From contig DASRND010000002.1 of NCBI GenBank assembly GCA_035647615.1, positions 39,850 through 103,849 on the forward strand: a stretch of DNA of 64,000 bases, in the 5' to 3' direction. The position numbers and the translations under genes are program-made. Source of the DNA: Bacteroidales bacterium (lineage in GTDB: Bacteria > Bacteroidota > Bacteroidia > Bacteroidales > 4484-276). Under the pieces are notes generated by a model. It searched no databases. It was not told where the DNA came from and saw nothing but the letters and a program-made list of their open reading frames with translations. This document shows positions 17,930-25,835 of the stretch, piece after piece (position 1 is the stretch's first letter; each line of letters opens with the position of its first letter).

Positions 17930-20233
17930 ATGGAAGATCAAGAGCATTATTTTGAACCAAAAAAACTATCTCCTTGGTGGAAAAGAGGGATAGTACTTAT
18001 TCTGATTCTAGAGTTTGCAGTGCTTATATGGGTAACAACCGGACAGCATTACCAAGAATCAAAACCACCCGTACCAGAAAAGGTTGTGAATGAAAGCGGA
18101 CAAGTTATTTTTTCCAAAACTGACATTGAAACCGGACAGCAAATCTTTCTAAAAAAGGGATTGATGAACAATGGGAGTATTTGGGGGCATGGTGCTTACA
18201 TTGGACCTGATTTTTCTGCTCAGTACCTTCATAATCTCTCCCTTAATGTGCGAAATAAAATCGCAACCGAACAGTTCGATGCTAAAGCATCTGAACTTAG
18301 TTCAGAACAAGAAGGAGCCCTTGTTAGCAGAACTGGTGATTATCTGAAAAAAAACAGATACGATTACAACACACACACTTTAGTTTACACGTCAGTTGAA
18401 ATAACTACGTTTGAAGAACAAATAGGCTATTGGGAAAATTATTTCCAACGAGGAGAAATCAATCGTGGACTTGCCAAAGACCAATTGGTTGACAAAGAAG
18501 AGTTGAGACAACTCATTGCTTTCTTTTCATGGGCTGCATGGGCATCAGTTGCTAAGGGACCAGGAAGAAACAGCTCTTACACTAACAATTTCCCTTATGA
18601 ACCACTAATTGGCAATGGTCCTTCAGGTCCAACCATTCTATGGAGTGCATTAAGTTTGATAAACTTATTAGCTGGAATTGGCTTAATTCTGTTTTTCTTT
18701 GGACGCTACAATCATTTGGGATGGAAACGTACAAGAGAGCCCATACTTCCACAGATAATTCCTGGCGCAGCCACCCCAGTTCAACGTGCATCGCTTAAAT
18801 TCTTTCTTGTAGCAATAGTTCTCCTATTATTTCAAACTTTTGCCGGAGGCACAATGGCTCACTACTTTGCAGAACCCGGAGAGTTTTTCGGATTCGATTT
18901 AACTACTATTTTCCCTTCAAATATTCTTAGAACATGGCATGTGCAATCCGCCATTCTGTGGATTGCAACAGCATTTGTGGGCGGAGGAATTTTCATTTCA
19001 TCTATACTTTCCAAAAAAGAGCCTAAAGGACAGGTTGGTTTGATAAACTTTCTTTTTGGCGCTTTTGCAGTCGTAATTTTCGGAAGTTTGATTGGCCAAT
19101 ATCTTGGTGTGAAAGATATGCTAAAAGATCTTTGGTTTTGGTTTGGAAATCAAGGTTGGGAATATCTGGAAATTGGCCGAGGCTGGCAAATATTGATGGC
19201 AATTGGTCTGGTGATTTGGTTTCTATTACTTTATAGATCTGTAAAACCGAAAAAGAATGATCCTGACAGAGAGTTAAAAATATTATTCCTTATTGCAGCT
19301 TTTTCAATTCCATTTTTCTATTTACCAGCGTTTTTCTACGGTTCAGCAACCAATTTTTCACTTGTTGATACATGGCGATTCTGGATTATCCACTTGTGGG
19401 TAGAAGGTTTCTTCGAAGTTTTTGCCACTGTGATGGTAGCTATTATGTTTTATAAAATGGGATTGGTGGCAAAGCAAACAGCTATTCGTATCATCTATTT
19501 AGATGCGGTGCTATTCTTAGGCGCAGGAATTTTGGGAACGGGGCATCACTGGTATTGGAATGGACAAACAGAGGCCTCTATGGCTATTTCTGCTTCTTTC
19601 TCTGCACTCGAAATTGTTCCTTTGATATTGCTCACGCTGGAAGCATCTGACTTTGGGCGACTCATAAAAACGCAGCGTGACGCACTTGGTAATAAAATAC
19701 CTTTTCCACACCGTTGGACATTCAATTTTTTAATTGCAGTAGGTGTGTGGAACTTTATTGGTGCGGGAATATTTGGATTCTTGATAAATCTGCCAGTAAT
19801 AAGTTATTACGAAACTGGTACAAATTTAACTCCTAATCATGGACATGGTGCAATGATGGGTGTTTTCGGAATGTTAGGTGTAGCTTTCGCTGTCTTTGCT
19901 TTACGCCAAATATCGTATGAAGATCACTGGCGTAAAATAGAAAAATATATCAAAATATCATTTTGGGGACTTAATATTGGATTGGCGTTGATGCTATTAC
20001 TTCAATTGTTCCCAAGTGGAGTGCTTCAACTCATTGACGTGATTGAAAATGGCTACTGGCATGCAAGAAGTCTTGAGTTTTCAGGACAATCACATATTGT
20101 TGGTTTAGCGTGGTTGCGTATGCCTGCGGATGTTATCTTTATTGGTGCAGGAGTGTTACCCTTATTATGGGCTATTTTTATTACGTATATAAACATGTTG
20201 AAAACAAAAGGAGGAAAAGTAACTTCTAAATAA
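17930..20233 (+). CDS. norB: Quinol-dependent nitric oxide reductase (qNOR)
   Basis: The 767-residue protein has the single-subunit qNOR length. A first membrane helix (about 15-38) is followed by a periplasmic cytochrome c-like region (SIWGHGAYIGPDFSAQYLH, near 76-94) without a CxxCH haem site, as expected for qNOR. The 12-helix haem-copper core follows. Histidine ligands are seen in GGTMAHYF, TWHVQSA, GTGHHWYWNG (about 537) and NHGHGAMMG (about 637). It reduces 2 NO to N2O using menaquinol and serves NO detoxification or partial denitrification. No other denitrification gene is nearby. It lies between the two recombinase copies and is AT-richer than the housekeeping genes, so transfer is plausible. 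Confidence 0.95.
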   Translation: MEDQEHYFEPKKLSPWWKRGIVLILILEFAVLIWVTTGQHYQESKPPVPEKVVNESGQVIFSKTDIETGQQIFLKKGLMNNGSIWGHGAYIGPDFSAQYLHNLSLNVRNKIATEQFDAKASELSSEQEGALVSRTGDYLKKNRYDYNTHTLVYTSVEITTFEEQIGYWENYFQRGEINRGLAKDQLVDKEELRQLIAFFSWAAWASVAKGPGRNSSYTNNFPYEPLIGNGPSGPTILWSALSLINLLAGIGLILFFFGRYNHLGWKRTREPILPQIIPGAATPVQRASLKFFLVAIVLLLFQTFAGGTMAHYFAEPGEFFGFDLTTIFPSNILRTWHVQSAILWIATAFVGGGIFISSILSKKEPKGQVGLINFLFGAFAVVIFGSLIGQYLGVKDMLKDLWFWFGNQGWEYLEIGRGWQILMAIGLVIWFLLLYRSVKPKKNDPDRELKILFLIAAFSIPFFYLPAFFYGSATNFSLVDTWRFWIIHLWVEGFFEVFATVMVAIMFYKMGLVAKQTAIRIIYLDAVLFLGAGILGTGHHWYWNGQTEASMAISASFSALEIVPLILLTLEASDFGRLIKTQRDALGNKIPFPHRWTFNFLIAVGVWNFIGAGIFGFLINLPVISYYETGTNLTPNHGHGAMMGVFGMLGVAFAVFALRQISYEDHWRKIEKYIKISFWGLNIGLALMLLLQLFPSGVLQLIDVIENGYWHARSLEFSGQSHIVGLAWLRMPADVIFIGAGVLPLLWAIFITYINMLKTKGGKVTSK

Positions 20234-20251
20234 TTTTTCTTTTCTACATGA

Positions 20252-20290
20252 AGATGGCGCAAGGTTAAAGCTTAGCGTCATCTTTTTTAT
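20252..20290 (+). terminator. Terminator after norB
   Basis: The stem AGATGGCGC/GCGTCATCT has one G-U pair and a 14-nt loop, followed by TTTTT. Confidence 0.75.
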
Positions 20291-20407
20291 ATACTTACTA
20301 TTTTTTAGATGGTTAAGGTTTATTCTTTTTTCTCACTGAAAAACAATTACTTTTCTATAATTAAAAGAGATACATGCAAAAAGAGAAGAATAGTAAAATC
20401 CACTTTG

Positions 20408-20899
20408 CTATGCAAGCCACTTTTTGTCGGGCGAAGCCTTTTCGTTGTCGTTGGTTTTCGCTTCGGCGGGAGATAGCTCCTCCGTATGGTTTTCCGTGTT
20501 GAGCAGCCAGGTTTTCCCTCGGGCTGTTATCAGCAATTTGCCGGCGGCTTTGAGTTCTATTTTATCAATGGGAAGGTCGTTGGCTTCAATCTCAGCGCCC
20601 ACCGAATCCGACAGTATCTGCGCCAGCTTCAGCTGATCGAAAAGTGGCGACTGCGCGAGATCAGGGAAAGTTATTTTTAGAAATTGCTTCTCATCCGCCG
20701 ATTGACGGATCCACCACACGCCCGTGCTATCCGGAAACCAGTTGGCGCGGATATTCAGATTAAACACCTTTTTGTTGTAATAATTTTTGTGGAGGTACCC
20801 GATGGCGCGGTTGTAATCTTCAATAGTAATTGCGTCCTGGGCGGACAATGTGCCCGAAGGGAGCATTGCGAGTAGGAGCAGCGTGGTGAAGCGTTTCAT
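20408..20899 (-). pseudogene. Truncated dipeptidyl peptidase IV-like S9 peptidase (N-terminal part only)
   Basis: The 163-residue product has a signal peptide (MKRFTTLLLLAMLPSGTLSA). It continues with the N-terminal beta-propeller pattern of bacterial DPP-IV enzymes: YNRAIGYLHKN, NWFPDSTGVWWIR, DQLKLAQILS, LPIDKIEL, and finally SPDKKWLA. The SPDGKxxAF strand is where the propeller would go on. Instead a stop follows at once, so about 75-80% of the enzyme, including the Ser-Asp-His hydrolase domain, is absent. The break faces the norB segment, suggesting that insertion or deletion there destroyed it. Confidence 0.65.
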
Positions 20900-21052
20900 A
20901 GCGTTTTCTATTCATTTTTAAACTAAGTGCAAAACTACAAACATAAGAGATTATGATCTTTTCAGATTTCAATGTTAAAAAAATAAATTTTTGAGCCGTT
21001 CTCAAAATGAAATTGTTCTTATGCGGTTCGGTTCATTAAATGTATTTGGCAA

Positions 21053-22171
21053 ATGAGATCTCCTGAGAACACATTGGCTATTGACACCCGCCACGGCAAC
21101 CCTATGGTGAGCATAAGCTTTGAGAATGATTTTGCGCTCATCGCCAAAGTAAAAACGCTCAAAGGAGCTATCTGGAGCCAGAGCCGGGGGTTTTGGCACA
21201 TCGCCAAAAGCGATTTTAAACTGAACAGCGTTTTTGAAACCTTGAAGGATGTGGCCTGGGTAGATTATTCGGCGTTGAAAAGTAATACGTCGAATGAGGC
21301 ATCGAAAACCGAAAAACAAAAGCCAGATTCTAAACCGAAGATTACACTTCCACAAGCCTACACCGATTTGCTGGGGCAAAAGCGCTATGCCGAAAACACC
21401 AAAGCAATTTACCAAAATTACTTTGCTGATTTTATTCGACGTTTTGACGGAAGGGATTTACAAGAAGTTACAAAAGAAGAGATCAATGGCTACATCCTGG
21501 AGTTGATCAGGGAAAAGAAAATTTCTTCAAGCCAGCAGAATCAGCGGATAAATGCCATCAAGTTTTACTATGAGAAAGTTTTGGGCAGGCAAAAAGAATA
21601 TTATGACATTGAGCGGCCGAGGCAGGAGAAAAGGCTGCCCTCGGTACTCAGCAAAACAGAGGTAATTAAAATCATTGCTGTATTAGAAAATCTTAAACAT
21701 CGAGCAATCATCAGCACAATCTATTCAGCGGGTTTGCGCAGGAGTGAGGTAGTGAGGCTAAAACCTGAACATATTGATTCGGATCGAATGCTGATTAAAA
21801 TTTGTGGAGCTAAAGGCAAAAAAGATCGCTACACATTATTATCGCAAAAATTACTAGTGCTACTGCGTGAATACTTCAGGGAGTACAAGCCAGGGGAGTG
21901 GCTATTTGAAGGACAAACAGGAGGAATGTACAGCGTCGAAAGTATCGCCAGCATTTTATTCTGGGCTGTTCAAAAGAGCGGCATTAAAAAGCATGTCACA
22001 CCCCATAAGCTGCGTCATAGTTTTGCCACACACTTACTCGAGCAAGGAGTTGATCTGAGATACATACAAGAGCTACTGGGGCATGCGAGCAGTAAAACAA
22101 CGGAAATTTATACGTACGTATCGAAAAAGGAATTGGGTAAAATTGTCAATCCACTAGATGATTACGGCTAA
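21053..22171 (+). CDS. Tyrosine recombinase (XerC/D-like integrase) with extra N-terminal domain
   Basis: The protein has 372 residues. Residues 1-75 form an extra domain (FALIAKVKTLKGAIWSQSRG, then FWHIAKSDF) also found at the front of many Bacteroidota integrases. Residues about 96-185 are the SAM-like core-binding domain and about 195-365 the catalytic domain. Catalytic residues appear complete: Arg229 in SAGLRRSE, Lys near 256, His318 and Arg321 in HKLRHSF, His344 in LLGHAS, and Tyr353 in TEIYTYV. There is no sign of the extra helix insert that marks canonical integron integrases (IntI). An attachment site and two cassette-like units follow its 3' end. The ATG at 21053 matches the start of the deleted copy at 17156. 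Confidence 0.93.
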   Translation: MRSPENTLAIDTRHGNPMVSISFENDFALIAKVKTLKGAIWSQSRGFWHIAKSDFKLNSVFETLKDVAWVDYSALKSNTSNEASKTEKQKPDSKPKITLPQAYTDLLGQKRYAENTKAIYQNYFADFIRRFDGRDLQEVTKEEINGYILELIREKKISSSQQNQRINAIKFYYEKVLGRQKEYYDIERPRQEKRLPSVLSKTEVIKIIAVLENLKHRAIISTIYSAGLRRSEVVRLKPEHIDSDRMLIKICGAKGKKDRYTLLSQKLLVLLREYFREYKPGEWLFEGQTGGMYSVESIASILFWAVQKSGIKKHVTPHKLRHSFATHLLEQGVDLRYIQELLGHASSKTTEIYTYVSKKELGKIVNPLDDYG

Positions 22172-22275
22172 GTTTTGCAAAAGGTACACATACACGCCCA
22201 AATTTGGCTGTGTAAGTGTAACTTTTGCAAGTAGTAATGAAGAAATAAACGTAATATTACATTTACACAGAAGTT
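22093..22275 (+). repeat. 183-bp direct repeat, copy 2
   Basis: This is the partner of 17275-17457 (4 differences). It ends in the GTT at 22273-22275 where the first cassette begins. The copies are exactly 4818 bp apart. Confidence 0.92.
22175..22230. other. Attachment-site hairpin, copy 2 (attI-like region)
   Basis: Arms of 21 nt pair at 19 positions around the palindrome CCAAATTTGG, starting 4 bp after the recombinase stop codon. It could be a recombinase-binding site, a folded recombination substrate, or a terminator. No T-run follows, which argues against a simple terminator. Confidence 0.7.
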
Positions 22276-22279
22276 AGCA
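22273..22279 (+). other. Putative recombination core GTTAGCA (attI-like junction)
   Basis: These 7 bp are identical to the core at the end of the first attC-like site (23506-23512), as expected if the interval 22274-23506 is a mobile cassette. Confidence 0.6.
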
Positions 22280-22292
22280 AATATTAAAACAA

Positions 22293-23447
22293 ATGAAAAA
22301 AACCATTTACCTGCTCTTATTTATCTTTATCTGTTCAAATAATCTATTTGGACAGAATTATGAGAGATATAAAAAACTACGCGATACAACGATAACTTCA
22401 AAGTATCTTGGTTTTGACAAGAATATCACGATTACTGTTCCGTTTGAATGGCAAAAAGACCAAAAGCGAGATTACCCATTGATAATTATTTTTGACAGAC
22501 AAAATCAAAGAAGCCATAATTATATCTTAAATACAATTGATTACCTCACTAGTAATGAGCAAATACCTTCAGCTATAATCATAGGTGTTGAATCAGAACA
22601 AAAGTACCGTTATTTAGAAACACTGCATAAAGCTTCAAGTCAAAAAGGACTTGCGGAGGAAAATGAAAGTTTCATATTTAATGAACTGATACCGCTCGCT
22701 GAAGAGCAATACTATGCTTCTAATTTCAGACTATTTATAGGACATTCGCGCTATGGCTATTTCACAAGTTATCTTCTAGTATCAAGAATTAATGAATTGA
22801 ATGGGGTTATTTCATTAAGTCCATTTTTTACTCAAAATAATGTCGATTTAACTGATTCAATAAGGACAATAAAAAATCAGGTCTTTAATTCAAAAAAATA
22901 TTATCGTTTTGGAATTGGAAAAGACTACCCCTCAGACTTTAGTAAAATGGATTCCACAATTAAACAACTCAATAATTCCAAATTAGATTGTAAAGGATTT
23001 CTTTTTAAAGAAGCAGACCACAATGTAACCCCGGGTTTAACAATTGGTACTTCACTTTATGAAATATTCGAAGATTGGTCCAAAATTCAATCTAAATACA
23101 TTTCTAATGAACAGAAAGAATTAGAGATAATAGATTCCTTAGAAGAAGAAGTTCTTTCTATTTATGGAAATAGATTAGAATTTTCTCTTGGAATATTAAA
23201 CGGTAAAGGATGGTATTTTTACAATGAGGAAGAATATGAAAAAGCAATTGAAGCTTGGACAATAATGTTGAAGGCTTATCCCAATTTCTCAGAAGGATAT
23301 TTATACATTATTGATGCTCAAATTAAACTAAACCAAGATATATCTAAAAATATAAAAAGGTTTAATCAATCATTAGTAACTTCTCAAATCTATTCTGAAA
23401 AAGACAAGAAAGAATTGAAAGATGAGTTAAATATTATGATGAAGTAA
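22293..23447 (+). CDS. Secreted alpha/beta-hydrolase (esterase-like) with C-terminal TPR; cassette 1
   Basis: The 384-residue protein has a signal peptide (MKKTIYLLLFIFICSNNLFG). A putative esterase domain of the Fes/esterase-D type occupies about 25-275: a strand YPLIIIFDRQ, the nucleophile elbow FIGHSRYGYFTSYLL with Ser about 153, and a late His in EADHNVTPG. The end contains tetratricopeptide-like helices (GWYFYNEEEYEKAIEAWTIM). It is the only gene of the first cassette, begins 20 bp after the GTT core, and is strongly AT-rich. The substrate is unknown. Confidence 0.8.
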   Translation: MKKTIYLLLFIFICSNNLFGQNYERYKKLRDTTITSKYLGFDKNITITVPFEWQKDQKRDYPLIIIFDRQNQRSHNYILNTIDYLTSNEQIPSAIIIGVESEQKYRYLETLHKASSQKGLAEENESFIFNELIPLAEEQYYASNFRLFIGHSRYGYFTSYLLVSRINELNGVISLSPFFTQNNVDLTDSIRTIKNQVFNSKKYYRFGIGKDYPSDFSKMDSTIKQLNNSKLDCKGFLFKEADHNVTPGLTIGTSLYEIFEDWSKIQSKYISNEQKELEIIDSLEEEVLSIYGNRLEFSLGILNGKGWYFYNEEEYEKAIEAWTIMLKAYPNFSEGYLYIIDAQIKLNQDISKNIKRFNQSLVTSQIYSEKDKKELKDELNIMMK

Positions 23448-23450
23448 ACA

Positions 23451-23513
23451 TTTACTAACATTCTGTATAGTGCATACCCTGCGGGATACGCACCATACAC
23501 AAAACGTTAGCAG
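23451..23513 (+). other. attC-like site 1
   Basis: TACTAAC (23453-23459) and GTTAGCA (23506-23512) form the outer boxes. Between them TGTATAGTGCATACCC and GGGATACGCACCATACA pair as a 16-17 bp stem with one unpaired base and a TGC tip. Outer boxes, an imperfect stem with an extrahelical base and a length near 60 bp are the hallmarks of integron attC sites. Confidence 0.7.
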
Positions 23514-23552
23514 CAAGCATTTTGACAGACAACAAAACTTAAACGATAAATT

Positions 23553-24308
23553 ATGACATTTAAAATAAAGTTAGGACTTACATTATTTGCCTTGGGAGCA
23601 TTAGGCATTTTATCATTGCTAACTGTATCTATTCCACTTGACAATTTGCCAAAACAAGTCTTAGATAAATTCACACCAGAGACTATTAAACTTTTGACTT
23701 TGATAAAACCAGCAATATTATTGCTTGTTTCTGTTGTTATTGGGACGATTTTGTTTGAAAAAGTTAAACTTACTGTCCCAACAATCACGTCTCTTCTTAA
23801 ATCAGAGAATGAACAAATTTCATTTTTAGAGCAAATAAAATTTGGGGTCATTTTAGGCCTAATAACAGGCATTTTGACAATAACTGTTGGGATTATTTTT
23901 AAATCTTCATTACCGCAAGAGTTTGTAGAACTAGGCAACAAAATTAAAATAACAATAATTGCGAGATTTGCATATGGTGGTCTGACAGAAGAGTTATTAA
24001 TGCGATTTGGGTTTATGACTTTAATCGTTTGGCTTGTTTTTAAAATGACCAAACAACTTAATAGCTATACTTATTGGACAGGTATAATTTTGGCTACTAT
24101 TCTTTTTGCATTTGGACATTTTCCAGTTGCCTTCAGTGTTGTTAGTAATCCAACAATTTCATTATTAACTTATATTTTAGTTGGTAATTCAATCGCAGGA
24201 ATTTTCTTTGGATGGCTTTATTGGAAAAAAGGACTTGAAGCTGCATTTGTTGGACATATATTTGCTCACGTTGCAATGTTGGTTGGAGAACAATTATTTC
24301 GACTCTAA
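23553..24308 (+). CDS. CPBP-family intramembrane glutamic endopeptidase; cassette 2
   Basis: This 251-residue protein has about 6-7 membrane helices. The CPBP (Abi) motifs are present in order: EELLMRFG (EExxxR, about 145-152), FAFGHFPVA, and GHIFAHVAML (HxxxH, about 232-241). Relatives include eukaryotic Rce1 and bacteriocin-immunity proteases, and the role of cassette-borne members is usually unknown. It starts 46 bp after the attC-like core and is followed 34 bp later by the serine hydrolase gene in the same apparent cassette. Confidence 0.9.
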   Translation: MTFKIKLGLTLFALGALGILSLLTVSIPLDNLPKQVLDKFTPETIKLLTLIKPAILLLVSVVIGTILFEKVKLTVPTITSLLKSENEQISFLEQIKFGVILGLITGILTITVGIIFKSSLPQEFVELGNKIKITIIARFAYGGLTEELLMRFGFMTLIVWLVFKMTKQLNSYTYWTGIILATILFAFGHFPVAFSVVSNPTISLLTYILVGNSIAGIFFGWLYWKKGLEAAFVGHIFAHVAMLVGEQLFRL

Positions 24309-24342
24309 AAAGAATAAAATTAATAATTAAACAAAATAAAAT

Positions 24343-25452
24343 ATGACTAAATTAAAATTGTATCGAATAGGAATTGTAATTATTATTTCAATTGTTTTTT
24401 CATCCTGTAAACTTGGTCGATTTGTGGTTTATAACTTCGCTGATATAAAAGATTATAAAAAATTTCCATCACGACAATTAACGTCTAATGAAAGTAAATT
24501 TAAGTTCAATTCAATTTCAAAAGGTAAATATCCAGATACATTAAAATATGGTGGTAAATCTGTAGCTTTTGACAAGGTATTAGAAGATAATAAAACTGTT
24601 GCTTTTCTAATTATTAAAAACGATACTATTCAATATGAAAAATATTTTAAAGGATATAATCAAGAAAGTATTATTCCTTCGTTTTCTATGGCTAAATCAG
24701 TTACTTCCATTTTAATTGGTTGCGCAATCGATGATGGTTTAATAAAATCCATAGATGAACCAATAACAAATTATATTCCTGAATTGAAAAAAAATGGATT
24801 TGAAAAAGTCACAATTAAGCATTTGTTACAAATGACTTCTGGAATAAAATTCAGTGAGAGTTATTTCAATCCATTTGGCGAAACTGCATCATTTTATTAC
24901 GGTAGAAATTTAAAGCTTGAGGTTTCTAAATTAAAATTAAAAAGAACACCTGGAGAAAAATTTGAATACGTCAGTGGAAATACACAACTTCTAGGTTCTG
25001 TTTTACAAAGCGCATTGGAAGAGAAAACGATTACGCAGTATTTTCAGGAAAAATTATGGACACCTCTTGAAATGGAATATGATGCTTCTTGGAGTATCGA
25101 TAAAAAAAGTGAAGGAACTGAAAAAACGTTTTGTTGCATTAATGCGAGAGCAAGAGATTTTGCAAAAATTGGGAGACTATATTTGAATAAAGGAAATTGG
25201 AACGGCAAACAAATAGTGTCTAAAAAATGGGTAGAAGAATCTACAAAAATTGATGTAACCGAAGGAAGCGATGAAGGGTATCAATACCAATGGTGGTTGC
25301 CATCGAATAATGGTGAATTTATAGCTGAAGGAATATTAGGTCAATTTATTTATGTTAACCCATCTAAAAATATTGTTATTGTAAGAATGGGTAAAAATTA
25401 CGGAAAAGTAAATTGGTCAGACTTATTTAGTTTATTAGCGAAATATCCTTAA
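24343..25452 (+). CDS. Serine hydrolase lipoprotein of the beta-lactamase (class C) fold; cassette 2
   Basis: The 369-residue protein has a lipobox-like start (IVFSSCKLGR, Cys about 22). Catalytic motifs fit the class C/AmpH-esterase group: SMAKS (SxxK, Ser about 116) and YVSGN (YxN, about 209). A third motif may be EGILGQF. It may act as a peptidase or esterase; beta-lactam hydrolysis cannot be inferred. It is AT-rich and ends 17 bp before the second attC-like site. Confidence 0.88.
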   Translation: MTKLKLYRIGIVIIISIVFSSCKLGRFVVYNFADIKDYKKFPSRQLTSNESKFKFNSISKGKYPDTLKYGGKSVAFDKVLEDNKTVAFLIIKNDTIQYEKYFKGYNQESIIPSFSMAKSVTSILIGCAIDDGLIKSIDEPITNYIPELKKNGFEKVTIKHLLQMTSGIKFSESYFNPFGETASFYYGRNLKLEVSKLKLKRTPGEKFEYVSGNTQLLGSVLQSALEEKTITQYFQEKLWTPLEMEYDASWSIDKKSEGTEKTFCCINARARDFAKIGRLYLNKGNWNGKQIVSKKWVEESTKIDVTEGSDEGYQYQWWLPSNNGEFIAEGILGQFIYVNPSKNIVIVRMGKNYGKVNWSDLFSLLAKYP

Positions 25453-25468
25453 AAATAAATTACCACTG

Positions 25469-25600
25469 GATATAACAGCGGTTACAAGAAATGGCGAAAA
25501 ATGCGGTAAATTCACATTTTTCTTTTGCAAGAAATTTTATCTTAGCAGAAAAATCTCGGTTCCGAAGTTCACCACTTCTTGTAGCTGCAAACCGTTGTAG
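25469..25600 (+). other. attC-like site 2 (long form)
   Basis: The left arm runs ATATAAC, then AGCGGTTACAAGAAATGG, and the right arm CCACTTCTTGTAGC, then TGCAAACCGTTGTAGG. They pair as ACAAGAAATGG/CCACTTCTTGT and ATAAC..CGGTT/AACCGTTGTA, with unpaired bases between the blocks. The loop is about 75 nt. The overall length of 132 bp is within the range of long attC sites such as Vibrio repeats. The small open frame across it is not a gene. Confidence 0.6.
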
Positions 25601-25835
25601 GTACTGGGCTATTACTAAGCTGCGCCCTCAAAAAAACCGGAAAAGCGAGAGCCAGAAAACGTATGCGTTTAATGGTGAAGCTATCGACACCCCGGCGGTT
25701 GTTGACCCCTTGTGGGAAGGTTTTTAGAGCCTTATCCTTTTCGCTAATTTGATTTTTTCAACCCGTTAGCAATTGCAACAAACCAAACTGCCAGCTGTTA
25801 ACGAATCTGACACTTTACATTAAAACTATATCAAA
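25601..25835. other. Non-coding junction after the cassettes
   Basis: There is no supported gene. A further GTTAGCA occurs at 25763-25769 without a visible partner arm, so it may be an old cassette boundary or chance. Beyond this GC rises to the housekeeping level. Confidence 0.4.

Noticed and set aside
17930..20233. Part of a denitrification operon
   Set aside because: No nirK/S, nosZ, norC or regulator is adjacent; only a single-subunit qNOR is present, more likely for NO detoxification.
21053..22171. Canonical integron integrase IntI
   Set aside because: The stretch between the Lys region and HKLRHSF is short and lacks the IntI-specific helix insert. The protein is better described as XerC/D-like.
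25491..25727. 78-codon open frame after the serine hydrolase
   Set aside because: It runs through the attC-like palindrome and has no protein-like pattern.
25763..25769. A third cassette boundary (GTTAGCA)
   Set aside because: No partner arm or stem is visible upstream, so a 7-bp match alone is not enough.
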